Below are positions 1 through 10,741 of a stretch of DNA of 64,000 nt, piece after piece. Location of the stretch: assembly GCA_033239125.1 (NCBI GenBank), contig BSWB01000001.1:24827501-24891500 (forward strand), given 5' to 3'. A program made the position numbers and the translations under genes. The first letter of the stretch is position 1; the number at the start of each line of letters is the position of its first letter. The stretch is from Fagopyrum homotropicum. Taxonomy: Eukaryota; Streptophyta; Magnoliopsida; Caryophyllales; Polygonaceae. Under the pieces are notes generated by a model. That model saw nothing but the letters and a program-made list of their open reading frames with translations, was not told where the DNA came from and did no database searches.

Positions 1-240
1 TTACTCCCCGTATCGCTAGGAGTCTGGATCTTCTTTCGGTTCGTATATCGGGTTAGTAACGAATAAGTTATGAATTTATTCGTTTTCCGTATTGCGGGTT
101 AGTATAAATTAACCTTAAGTTGGTTAAAATGGATAATTGGAATTTCCATTTATGCTCGTTACATTATTCTGGTAATTATGGAATTTTATTTGGTGATTAT
201 ATCATGAGTTGGATTTATGCCCTGATGTGGCTTTTAGGTT

Positions 241-296
241 TAGCATGTTATTCGAGGTTATATACATTTAGCATGTTATTCGAGGTTATAGGATGT
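241..296 (+). repeat. 28-bp direct duplication in the family A LTR
   Basis: The unit starting TAGCATGTTATTCGAGGTTA occurs at 241 and again at 269. The same pair is in LTR2 (from about 7968) and LTR3 (from about 43914), so it predates the array. Confidence 0.85.
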
Positions 297-443
297 ATAT
301 GATCCCTATGAATCCCTTTGGGTCTAGGTGTGACCCTTTCTTTGATAAGAGATGTGACATCTCTTTATGCCTTGTCTATAGGTTGTGTTGTCCCTCCAGT
401 GTTGAGGTGATCCAGTTATGGTTGAGCTTTATACAAGGTTGAG

Positions 444-947
444 GTAAGTCCGTAGGACTTACTTAGCTACCATCCTTATATGGGGTGTTTGTATGAGTGG
501 TGTGTGCCTTATATGTTTGCTATGATAGCATGTGATGTCGTATTTACCGACCTATGTTTTATTGATTGCCCCACTGCGTGGCTGTGATAACATTTCCCTT
601 TCATCCCGCCGTGGAGTCTAGGAGGTTCTCTGATGTCAGGCCAGACCGGTTTACAGGAAGGGCACAATCCACTCCCATAGGGTACACGGATTGTGTGACC
701 GATACTAGTACGGCTGGCTAGCAGGCTGAGAGGCGAGGATGTATCGGTCCTAGTGTCACCTAGTTTCATATATACTATATCTATACGATTTGAGTGAATG
801 ACCATTATATTGAGATGAATAAATGGGTAAATGAGTGAAAGCAGGCTGATATGTTTATCTTTACTTATGTGTGATTATGCTTATGCATTACTCTATATAT
901 GGGTATGGATAGCTAATGGTTATTACCATGTTGTAGATGCCTTACAG
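444..947 (+). other. Candidate spliceosomal intron inside LTR1
   Basis: A strong donor, GAG|GTAAGT, lies in a perfect 8-bp palindrome at 444-462. A CTAAT branch-like site is near 913 and the acceptor TTACAG|G is at 947. Equivalent donor, branch and acceptor positions are found in LTRs of the other chromovirus families here. Splicing is inferred, not shown. Confidence 0.45.
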
Positions 948-1281
948 GATAGACATGCTGCTGGGTGATCTAGCAGGGTGGCAGGCGAAGGACGTCTCGT
1001 ACATAGGTTGTTGTGGGCTTTTGGGTTTGTTTATCTTTTCCCTCCTGTGTGAGGTTAGTCTTTTGTTACCTCCTGCGTGAGGTGTGATGTTTGTACTCGG
1101 CTATGTGATCTTACCTTTTGGGATGTACAGTTTTATACAGTTTTATGTATTTGTTTTCATATTTGTCAGTGCCATGTTGTAAGGTCCAGTGAACTTGGTG
1201 TCAGGCTAGGGTCAGGATCCATTGTGAGATCCTAACCCAATGTGGCACTCCGAGTCCCGCGGATTCGGGGTGTTACAGAGT

Positions 1282-1293
1282 TGGTATCAGAGC
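1282..1293 (+). other. Primer-binding site, tRNA-iMet, A1
   Basis: TGGTATCAGAGC lies four bases after the LTR end and matches the usual plant initiator-Met tRNA PBS of chromoviruses. The leader 1294-1569 up to Gag holds no other feature that I can support. Confidence 0.93.
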
Positions 1294-1569
1294 CCAGGTT
1301 GACAACAATAACACTTGCTACCTGCAATGAGGTCTGATAGATAAAATAAACAGAACCCGACGGGGTCTGACTTTTTCAAAAGGTTTTGGTTTTAAATATG
1401 GTTTTGGGTTAGATGTACGAGAAGTCGCCAACCCTGCTATGGATCTCTACAGTATAGATATGATATGTATATATGTATGATGGATTATGTATGTGTTGTG
1501 TTGAGTATATATATATCTATACTTATGGCCTACATAGAGCCTTATAAGTTAGGTGTGCATACCCCGAAG

Positions 1570-2832
1570 ATGGCTCGGAGTAGAGCTCCTACCGCTGTAC
1601 GCAGAGGTAGAGGTAGGCCACCCCGTCCTCCGGATGTGGTAGGTGAGGGACCAGTTCCCACTGTTGACCCACCAGTGGTGGAGGAGATACATGAGGAGGT
1701 TGCAGAGAGCGTTGTCCCAGAGACGAGGAGCAGTGTATCTGTGAGACATCATTCACATCGAGCTCAGTCTGATGACGCTGACCGTGTCTCCATGGGAGGA
1801 CCGGAGTTCAGAGAGTACCTCCGATGTTTTGAGGAGGATATTAGGGCTGGCAGGCGAGCCCCGGATTTACCAGTACCTGAGGGATCTTCTGAGAGATCCC
1901 AAGGAGCGACCCGGGTACCAGCTGCACCTACACGTGTGGTGGATCCAGTTCGAGCCCCAGTGGAGACCACAGGGCCTCAACCAGATGCCTGGTTGAAGGC
2001 ATTTCACCAGCAGGGAGTGCCACACTTCTCAGGAGAAATAGGGTTAGAGACTGAGGTGTGGATTGGGCATGTAGACTCAGCCTTGGAGTCTATTAGATGT
2101 CCTGAGGACAGATGGATTGAGCTAGTTCAATCTCTATTCCGTGACCTCGCACACCAGTGGTGGAGGACTGTCCGGACTAGAGTTACCAGTTATGACCACA
2201 TGAGACGCATGATTAGAGAGAAGTTCTGCCCTGCCTCACTGAGGAGGGAGAAGCTGCAGGATTTTGTGGAGGCCGGCTTTGAGGATGTGCCTATTACTGA
2301 CGCCATCCGCCGTTTCCAAACCGAGTTAGCTTTGCTGGGTCCACCTGCACCATCTGAGGACCAGCATGTGTACTTGTTCTCCCGTCGTCTGAGGGAGAGC
2401 ACACGTTCATATATGACGGGATTCCATTGCGAGTCCCTTGCTGACTACCAGGACCGGGCTTCTGCTTATGAGAGGGAGCGAGCTAATCAGAGGAGGGCTT
2501 CTCAGACTGTCCAGTCTGAGAAGAGGCAGCGCACTGGGCAGACCAGTGGAGTTGGAGGAGCTTCTGGTTCTAGACGAGACCAGAGACGTCAGAGTTACCC
2601 CACGTATTCACTGACTGTAGACAAAGGACGACAGTGTTACAACTGTGGAGACCCTGGCCATCTGAAGCCAGCTTGTCCCAGACCAGCTGTGACTTGTTTT
2701 ACCTGTGGCCGACAGGGACATCGAGCTGCCTTTTGTAGACAGGGAGGAGTAGCATCCCAGCAGGGTTCTTCCCCTGCCAGTGTAGCAGGAGGTGGTCAGA
2801 GGTCACCTCAGCAGCAGATACAGGGACAGTAG
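1570..2832 (+). pseudogene. gag: A1 Gag (capsid/nucleocapsid), cut from Pol by an in-frame TAG
   Basis: Gag packages the element RNA into virus-like particles. I chose the ATG at 1570 (protein starts MARSRAP) because element E has the same start (MARTRA); the frame is open further upstream but begins in the leader. A basic R/G/P-rich N-terminus is followed by a retrotransposon-Gag domain at about residues 163-280 (conserved WWRTVRTRV and FEAGF-like segments). Two zinc knuckles at about 355-390 both fit C-x2-C-x4-H-x4-C. The TAG at 2830-2832 replaces the CAG present in copy A2 (23818-23820), where Gag and protease stay fused, so I read it as a C-to-T nonsense mutation rather than a natural Gag terminator. 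Confidence 0.88.
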
Positions 2833-5430
2833 AGGGTCCCAGAGCGTCCATCTACTCAGGGTTCTGCTCCAGGACCGAGTAGAGGTAGAGGTAGAGACGT
2901 TGGCACCAGTGATGCCAGAGGAGCCCGAGGGCGAGCTTTTGAGTTGAGGAGTGCAGAGGATCCACCTGCACCGGTTGCTACAGGTACCATTTTACTTCAT
3001 GGTTTACCTGTTAGAGTTTTGTTTGATACTAGTGCTACGCATTCTTTTATTTCTGATACTTGTGTTGAGCGTCTGAGTTTAGCTACCATAGAGGGGATAC
3101 CCTTTACTATAGGGTTACCTGATGGTAGTCGGGTCAGAGGTACCCGTGAGATACGTAGTTGTCCCCTTCGATTAGGGACTCGTGTTTTACTTGTTGACTT
3201 CTTAGTCATGCCATTGATGCATGAAGAAGTCATATTAGGTATGGACTGGATGCGTAGACACCATGCAGTTTTGGATGTGGGTAGGCGGACTGTTACAGTC
3301 TCTACCGAGGTTGGTCAGATTGAGGTCTTCCGGGGTTGGGACCTTGGGAAGACAAGTTCGGTTATTAGTGCCGTACGGGCAGCTAGGTTGATTGCACAGG
3401 GATGTGATGCCTTCTGGTGCTACGCCATGAAGGATGGAGAGAGTCCAGCTCTGGAGGATATTCCAGTAGTCTGCGAGTTTACAGATGTGTTTGCTGAGCC
3501 GTCGAGTTTGCCGCCTCAGCGGAGTGTGGACTTCAGCATAGAGTTAGAGCTTGGCACGCGACCCATCTCGAAGGCCCCATACCGTATGGCACCTGTCGAG
3601 ATGTTGGAGCTGAAGAAGCAACTCGAGGAGTTGGCTGAGAAGGGCTTCATACGCCCTAGTGTTTCACCATGGGGTGCACCTGTCCTCTTCGTGCGGAAGA
3701 AGGACGGATCTTTGAGGTTATGCATAGATTACAGAGAGTGGAACAAGGTGACCGTCAAGAACAGGTATCCATTGCCTCGTATTGACGATCTACTTGATCA
3801 GCTTCAGGGAGTTACAGTTTTCTCCCGGATTGATTTGCGCTCAAGATATCACCAGTTGAGGGTGAGAGAGCAGGACATACACAGGACGGCATTTCGTACC
3901 CGCTATGGACACTACGAGTTTGTAGTGATGCCGTTCGGGCTGACGAATGCCCCAGTAGTCTTTATGGAGTTGATGAACAGCATATTCATCGACTTCCTTG
4001 ATCAGTTTGTGGTGGTCTTCATTGATGATATTTTAGTGTACTCTCGTAGTAGAGAGAAGCATACCGGTCATCTGAGGACGGTTTTGCAGATTTTGAGGGA
4101 TAGAGAGTTGTATGCTAAGCTCTCTAAGTGTGAGTTTTGGATGTCTGAGGTTGTTTTCCTTGGGCACATCGTATCCGCCGATGGGGTTATGGTTGACCCG
4201 GCGAAGATCGAGTTTGTTGCTGCATGGATGACACCGACGAACGTCAAGGAAGTGCGTAGCTTTCTTGGCTTAGCCGGTTACTATAGACGCTTTGTGGAGG
4301 GTTTTTCTGTGATTGCCCGTCCACTGACGAGTCTTCTGAGGAAGACTACCAGGTTTGCGTGGACCGACCAGTGCGCTCAGTGCTTTGAGGAGTTGAAGAG
4401 GCGTTTGACTTCTGCTCCTATCCTGGCACAGCCAGAGGGATCTGATGATTTTGTGGTCTACAGTGATGCATCCAAGCTAGGCTTGGGATGTGTGTTGATG
4501 CAGAGAGGTAGAGTGATTGCATATACATCTCGACAGTTGAAGACGTATGAGGAGAACTACCCGACTCATGATTTGGAGTTAGCAGCGGTAGTGCATGCTT
4601 TGAAGATCTGGAGACATTACTTGTATGGTGCTACATGTCAGATCTTCACAAACCATAAGAGTCTGAAGTATATTTTCACGCAGCGGGAGTTGAACAACCG
4701 CCAGCGTCGATGGCTTGAGTTGATCAAGGACTTTGACCTTGAGATTTTGTATCATCCTGGAAAGGCGAACATGGTTGCTGACGCCTTGAGTAGGAAGACG
4801 CCTCGAGAGAAGGCGATTGCGAGATTGACTGTACAGCCTCAGCTTCAGAGAGATCTAGCTTGGCTAGAGATGGACATCCAGTTTCCTGATGAGGATGCCC
4901 AATTGTATATCTTAGAGGTTTTACCTGGTCTGTTGGATGAGATCGAACAGAAGCAGGGGACCTGCCCGACCTTGATGAGGATTAGAGAGCGGATGTCTCG
5001 TGGAGAGGCACCACAGTTTTCCATTGGAGCTGATGGAGTGATGAGGCGACGTGATCGCATTTATGTTCCTGCTGATGAAGAGTTGAGACAGAGGATCTTA
5101 CAAGAGGCTCACAGTACACCTTACTCTGTACATCCAGGTACGAGTAAGATGTACCATGATGTGAGACATTCATATTGGTGGGGAGGGCTGAAGCCCGATG
5201 TAGCCAGATTTGTAGCTCAGTGTGCGACCTGTCAGCAGGTCAAGATAGAGCATTTTAGACCTGGAGGTGAGCTCCATCCACTACTAGTACCGCAGTGGAA
5301 GTGGGAGGACGTCTCCATGGACTTTGAGATGGGACTGAGACCTAGTAGGAGTTTTGATGCCATTTGGGTTGTTGTTGATAGACTGACGAAGACGGCACGT
5401 TTCATTCCTATTAGAAGACGTGGCCTGTGA
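2833..5430 (+). pseudogene. pol: A1 Pol: protease, RT, RNase H, integrase N-terminal part
   Basis: Continues in the Gag frame after the TAG. The protease active-site segment reads LFDTSATHSF near 3025, whereas A2 and E have DTGA, so the catalytic loop is altered. RT spans about 3600-4200 with the FIDD active site (4018-4029). RNase H spans about 4440-4800; its THHK-type segment reads TNHKSLKY, with Asn at 4651-4653 where E and A2 have Asp, a probable loss of a catalytic acid. The integrase HHCC zinc finger is at about 5125-5260, followed by the first catalytic Asp (MDFEMG). The frame is lost near 5415, where one base is missing relative to A2 (AGAAGACG versus AGAGAGACG), and it ends at a TGA at 5428. 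Confidence 0.88.
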
Positions 5431-6380
5431 GTAGATTAGCTGAGGAGTACACTAGACACATAGTGAGACTCCATGGTGTACCGAGGACGATCATCTCTGA
5501 TCGAGATGGGCGATTCACCTCGAGGTTCTGGCAGCAGATTCAGACTGCTTTAGGGACGAGTCTACACTTCACGACTGCGTTTCACCCCCAGACTGATGGA
5601 CAGTTAGAGAGGACTATCCAGACTTTGGAGGATATGCTGCAAGCTTGTGTGTTGGATTGGGGACAGGGATGGTCTGACTACCTCCCGCTTGTTGAGTTCT
5701 CATACAACAACAGCTGGCATGCATCTATTGGGATGGCTCCCTATGAGGCACTGTATGGACGTAGGTGCCGTACACCTTTATGCTGGGATGAGCCTAGCAG
5801 TGTCAGCGGGATAGCGCCAGAGCAGATTCATGATGTCATGGCTCGGGTAGCACTGATTAGAGAGAGGATGCTGGCGGCACAGAGTCGCCAGAAGTCATAT
5901 GCAGACAAGAGGCGTCGGCCTCTAGAGTTCAGAGTAGGAGCTCATGTCTGGTTGAGAGTATCCCCGACGCATGGCGTTAGACGTTTTGGCATAAAGGGGA
6001 AGTTGAGTCCCCGATATGTCGGTCCTTTTGAGATTCTGGACAGAGTTGGGAGAGTAGCCTACATATTAGCTTTGCCTCCGAGATTAGAGGGTGTTCACCC
6101 TGTATTCCATGTGTCTCAGCTGAGAGAGTACATACCAGATCCGCGACACATTGTGAGTTATGATGATTTGGTGGTGGAGCCAGACCACACCTTTGCTGAG
6201 CATCCTATTGCAGTCCTAGAGCGAGGTGTGAGATGCCTGAGTTCGAAGGACATTCCTATGATGAGGATACAGTGGTCGAGACATGGACCTGAGGAGGCTA
6301 CATGGGAGACTGAGGATAGTATCCAGAGGAACTATCCAGAATTTTATGTTGAGATAGATGCACCTAGGGTCGATGAATAG
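5427..6380 (+). pseudogene. pol: A1 integrase core end and chromodomain-like tail
   Basis: This is the rest of Pol in a shifted frame after the one-base loss near 5415. It carries the second catalytic Asp (IISDRDGRFTS), the catalytic Glu in the QTDGQLERT segment and a GPY/F-like stretch (RYVGPFEIL). The last 60 or so residues resemble a chromovirus chromodomain: VLERGVR, then IPMMRIQWSRHGPEEATWE and a terminal NYPEF. In this family such tails are thought to direct integration to marked chromatin. The stop is at 6378-6380. It is functional only if joined to upstream Pol, so it is a pseudogene here. Confidence 0.87.
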
Positions 6381-6514
6381 ATCTTAGTACTATCTTGGTG
6401 AGTATGTGATTATATGTTTATATGCTTACATGCCTTGATATGTTTATTCCATGCTAGCTGTGATATGCTTTATGATCTTGTTAGATCTTGTTGTGCTAGT
6501 ATGATGTGTATTTA

Positions 6515-6835
6515 TAGTTGGAGATGGATCTTTCCTCCATGCCATTTGAGTGTGATTAGGATTCAGCTGGAGACGGTTCTTTCCTCCATGCTACTTTGAT
6601 GGACATAGTTCAGTGGAGATGTGATTCCTCCATACGATGTATATATTTATGGTTGGCTAGAGATGTGCTTCCTCTATGCCCTATGATGTGGTATAGCGAG
6701 AGATGTGATTCCTCTCTACCTTGGGTAGCGTTATGGCCCTGCTTTCTATAGTGGATGATTCCTTCATGTTGATGTTGAGGTTATAGATTTGTTATAGGTT
6801 GTGACCTTTTTGAACGGAGATGTGATACCTCCGAT
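6515..6835 (+). other. Run of short hairpins in the A1 3' UTR
   Basis: At least six short inverted repeats follow each other: GGAG...CTCC at 6520-6538 and 6569-6587; GGAG-ATGTGATTC-CTCC at 6615-6631; AGAG-ATGTGCTTC-CTCT at 6659-6675; GAGAG-ATGTGATTC-CTCTC at 6698-6716; CGGAG-ATGTGATAC-CTCCG at 6815-6833. The loops stay similar while the stems change in matched pairs. It lies between the Pol stop and the polypurine tract. Its role is unknown. Confidence 0.7.
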
Positions 6836-6907
6836 AGAGTGAGTGTTATACCTCGGCATATGGGTCCAAGAGGATTTGGGTTTATTCAAGTTTCGGGACG
6901 AAACTAG

Positions 6908-6924
6908 TTTTTAGGGGGATATGA
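6908..6924 (+). other. Polypurine tract region, A1
   Basis: TTTTTAGGGGGATATGA immediately precedes LTR2. Purine runs in this place prime plus-strand synthesis in LTR elements. The same segment precedes LTR3, reading TTTAGGTGGAT there. Confidence 0.75.
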
Positions 6925-7322
6925 TGTAACAACCGGTGTTATTTGGAGTATTTGAGGGTTCCAATAAATAAAGTTGCAGTTGAGAGAAATGATTAGAACA
7001 TCAGATATGTCCTAAATGTGAAATAATATATAAAGATGTAACGGACAAAAGAGTCACTAACCCGATTCTTAGCGGTTAAGAAATGTGGTTTAGGAATGTT
7101 CATTTTACGAGATAGTTATGAATTAATTATCCCGATAATATTCCGGATTTGATTTTCCAATTTGGTAAAGTTTAGGGATCAGAAAATATACCCGCATTTC
7201 AATTAAATAATGTGATTAAGCATTATATATATAATATTCTATTTTTTTTATATAATATTTATATGTATATAAGTACAGAAGTTGAAGAGAGGCGGTTGCA
7301 TTCATATATGTTATGTAAATAT

Positions 7323-7325
<3 letters not shown>

Positions 7326-7406
<81 letters not shown>
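7326..7406. repeat. (TA)n microsatellite in LTR2
   Basis: About 40 uninterrupted TA units. In LTR3 the same tract is split by the MITE-like element. Translated frames across it are artefacts of the repeat. Confidence 0.95.
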
Positions 7407-7410
<4 letters not shown>

Positions 7411-8168
7411 TGAGAGTAAAGGTGGGCGTCAGAAGAGTGGATATATATCTCCATATTTGCATTTGTATCTTCATACTTCCGGCTTCTTCATTTTCACTGA
7501 GCGAAACCGAGCGAACGTACGCCGTTCTTTCAATCCACCACAAATCAATCTTCGCTCATCCTTTTTCAGATCCGTTTGTACCATCGAGTCCCTTATCTTG
7601 TCCTCTACATCGTGGTACAAATCTATTTTCCGTTTGTTAAATTTTTGGTAAAGCTTCCGTTTACCGCTATCGGAGCGCCGACGGACCACCGCAAGTCGTC
7701 AAATGTAAAATTTTATACCGCGCTCTTACTCCCCGTATCGCTAGGAGTCTGGATCTTCTTTTAGTTCGTATATCGGGTTAGTAACGAATAAGTTATGAAT
7801 TTATTCGTTTTTCGTATTGCGGGTTAGTATAAATTAACCTTAAGTTGGTTAAAATGGATAATTGGAATTTCCATTTATGCTCGTTACATTATTTTGGTAA
7901 TTATGGGATTTTATTTGGTGATGATATCATGAGTTGGATTTATGCCCTGATGTGGCTTTTAGGTTTAGCATGTTATTCGAGGTTATATACATTTAGCATG
8001 TTATTCGAGGTTATAGGATGTATATGATACCTATGGATCCCTTTGGGTCTAGGTGTGACCCTTTCTTTGATAAGAGATGTGACATCTCTTTATGCCTTGT
8101 CTATAGGTTGTGTTGTCCCTCCAGTGTTGAGGTGATCCAGTTGTGGTTGAGCTTTATACAAGGTTGAG

Positions 8169-8671
8169 GTAAGTCCGTAGGACTTACTTAGCTACCATCC
8201 TTATATGGGGTCTTTGTATGAGTGGTGTGTGCCTTATATGTTTGCTATGATAGAATGTGATGTCGTATTTACCGACCTATGTTTTATTGATTGCCCACTG
8301 CGTGGCTGTGATAACCTTTCCCTTTCATCCCGCCATGGAGTCTGGGAGGTTCTCTGATGTCAGGCCAGACCGGTATACAGGAAGGGCGCAATCCACTCCC
8401 ATAGGGTACACGGATTGTGTGACCGATACTAGTACGGTTGGCTAGCAGGCTCAGAGGCGAGGATGTATCGGTCCTAGTGTCACCTAGTTTCGTATATACT
8501 ATATCTATACGATTTGAGTGAATGACCATTATATTGAGATGAATAAATGGGTAAATGAGTGAAAGCAGGCTGATATGTTTATCTTTCCCTATGTGTGATT
8601 ATGCTTATGCATTACTCTATATATGGGTATGGATAGCTAATGGTTATTACCATGTTGTAGATGCCCTACAG
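8169..8671 (+). other. Candidate intron inside LTR2
   Basis: Same donor (GAG|GTAAGT), CTAAT branch-like site and acceptor (CTACAG|G) as at 444-947. Confidence 0.42.
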
Positions 8672-8929
8672 GATAGGCATCCTGCTGGGTGATCTAGCAG
8701 GGTGGCAGGCCGAGGACGTCTCGTACATAGGTTGTTGTGGGCTTTTGGGTTTGTTTATCTTTTCCCTCCTGTGTGAGGTTAGTCTTTTGTTACCTCATGC
8801 GTGAGGTGTGATGTTTGTACTCGGCTATGTGGTCTTACCTTTTGGGATGTACAGTTTTATACAGTTTTATGTATTTGTTTTCATATTTGTCAGTGCCATG
8901 TTGTAAGGTCCAGTGAACTTGCTGTTAGG

Positions 8930-10702
8930 TGTTCGCCCCTAGAGGTGTGTGCAAATAAGTTTTAAATTTATAAAACTAGAATCAAGCAGCGAACCCGCAG
9001 TGTACGGATCGATATAGTTAAGCAAGAATTCCAGAGTATCGAACACAGGGATTTGGGGGAAACGAACTCGATTGCAGATTATCAAGCAAGTAAATGTGAG
9101 AGTTTTGCAAATTATTGGAAAAACAACAATCCTAAAGATCCAGGTATCTAATTGTGGCAATCGATTCAAGATATACTAAATGATATAAAGACAGAGTTGA
9201 GATATGCAAAGGTATACTAATGTAAGGTAATCGTACGGTGAAGTTCCAAAAACCTTATATAACTCACCTACAAGACACTCTCTATACAGGTTGTTGAGGC
9301 TCAATATAGAAGGATTCTAGAGGCGAGAATTAGTGTCAAATACCCAAACTTATAATCCAAGGATCAAGACTAACTTAACCGATTGAGGTTGTTGAGGCTC
9401 ACAATCGAGGTAGAGGTTGTTGAGGCTTCACTACCACCTAGAAAAGACAAGTCTAAACTAAGCTAAAGCAAATCTTTAACTTTTAGATTAAAGTAAAAGC
9501 AGATTCGTAGACTTAAAGGAAATCACGGTTAGTTCTTGAGGTTCCACGGCCGTGGACTCAAGAACAGACCGTAATTTAGGGCTGTCGGCGACAATTCTCC
9601 AACTCTCAGGGTCTAGTCTATTTGCGATCGATCTATCATCATCTAAGCCACAACTATCAACCCTTCACCTTAGAATTGTTTAGAGCTTTTAGCCAATAAC
9701 AGTCATATTGATATCAATTCAAGAATTAAAAGATAAAAAGATGAAAACTTTCAAGAACTTTCAATACTCTTCAATTCAATCTCAAAGTCACAAAGAGAAT
9801 AAGCAATGTCAAAAGATTCACAATAGAACAAATAATCGTAACCCTAGGAAAGAAAAGAAAACGGGATGTCAATCCGTTTTTCAAATCGAACCTAATCAAG
9901 AAGAGAGATCTTCTTGCAAAATCTTCCAAGAACTACGATCTTCCGCAAATCCGGAGATCTCCACAGCAATCTCCACCAAAAGTGCGAGATTTGATGAATT
10001 CCAAAAACGAACTTCGATCTCTTCAAAGAAATGTCAATTGCTTCCAAGCAAGCTAAGCAAAACGTCTTCGTGTCTAAGCGGCGAAGAATGAGGGTAAACG
10101 GGTGGCGAAGGTCGTGAGCGAGGTGACGGAATCTTGCTTCGTCCGTCTTTTTATAGTGGAGGGCAAAATGTCGGCCCGGCCCAATCTTTAAAAGATCGTG
10201 GCTTCAAAGTGTGGCGAAAAGATTCGCCAAGATCATGGTCGTGGAAGTGTTCCACGACCGTAATTTAGGGCGTGGAAACAATTACGGTTTGCAACATATG
10301 TTCCACGGCCGTGTATTCCCCTGGAATGAACATGGATTTCTGACTCCAAATCCACGGCCGTAATTCTGAACGTGGTTTGTGGTACGGCCGTATTTTAGGG
10401 CGTAATTTAGGGCAAGAACGTGATTCTTCCCTAAACTCGTGCATTCCTCAAACTAAGACTCCAAATTGCTTCCAAAGAGTGTCCTCAATCTATGGACATA
10501 TCAACTCAACTCTCCTTTGCTCGTTTCCGTTCGGAAATAGCTCCAAATCACCTATAATCAACATAGAACTAGTGTAGACATCCATATCGACAATATAGGT
10601 AATACTAGCTCTCATATGCACAAAGTTCAATCAAAGACTATCAATATGAATCAAATACGTTTAGAAAACGTGCCTAAAATATCACAATATTTCATGCTAA
10701 CA
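8930..10702 (-). repeat. Element B 3' LTR (left copy)
   Basis: 1,773 bp, nearly identical to 20415-22187. It contains palindromic motif clusters at 9544-9580 and 10234-10414. The 127-codon frame at 9708-10091 runs antisense to the element and only mirrors LTR duplication. Confidence 0.93.
10234..10414. repeat. Palindromic CCACGGCCGTGG-type module cluster, B left LTR
   Basis: Holds TTCCACGACCG, CCACGGCCGTG (10302), CCACGGCCGTA (10352), TACGGCCGTA (10383) and the partner motif CGTAATTTAGGGC twice. The right-LTR copy is 21718-21898, where CGGTCGTGGAA (21721-21731) and its exact inverse (21735-21745) are separated by only GTG. Confidence 0.75.
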
Positions 10703-10741
10703 AATAACCCCATACTTAACACTTGCTTGTCCCTAAGCAAG
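10703..10741 (-). other. Element B polypurine tract and adjoining stem-loop
   Basis: On the minus strand a 7-bp stem CTTGCTT/AAGCAAG (10722-10741) is followed by AAGTATGGGGTTATT, which abuts the 3' LTR. Element C has the same arrangement at 34259-34297. Confidence 0.7.

Larger units (their letters stand above)
1..1277 (+). repeat. LTR1 of family A (5' LTR, left part outside the window)
   Basis: Aligns base for base with 7726-8929 plus 22188-22264 and with 43670-44948, at roughly 98% by eye. It ends in GGGGTGTTACA immediately before the PBS. About 0.8 kb of U3, including the TA repeat, is missing because the window starts inside it. It contains a 28-bp direct duplication (241-296), the palindrome GTAAGTCC-GTA-GGACTTAC (444-462) and a hairpin AGAGATG-TGA-CATCTCT near 346-362. 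Confidence 0.92.
6925..8929 (+). repeat. LTR2 of family A, left part (shared middle LTR)
   Basis: Starts TGTAACAACCGG and runs 2005 bp until element B interrupts it; the last 77 bases resume at 22188. It is the 3' LTR of A1 and at the same time the 5' LTR of A2. It carries an 80-bp TA repeat. Confidence 0.92.

Noticed and set aside
120..302. 60-codon frame repeated at 7845 and 43791
   Set aside because: It lies in the family A LTR and is repeated only because the LTR is. No protein-like features or conservation beyond the DNA.
2830..2832. TAG between Gag and Pol as a programmed readthrough site
   Set aside because: Copy A2 has CAG at the same place and stays open, so the TAG looks like a mutation.
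7212..7640. ORF of Tyr/Ile repeats on both strands
   Set aside because: Produced by the TA microsatellite.
9708..10091. 127-codon plus-strand frame, also at 21193-21576
   Set aside because: Antisense to element B and present twice only because it lies in the LTR.
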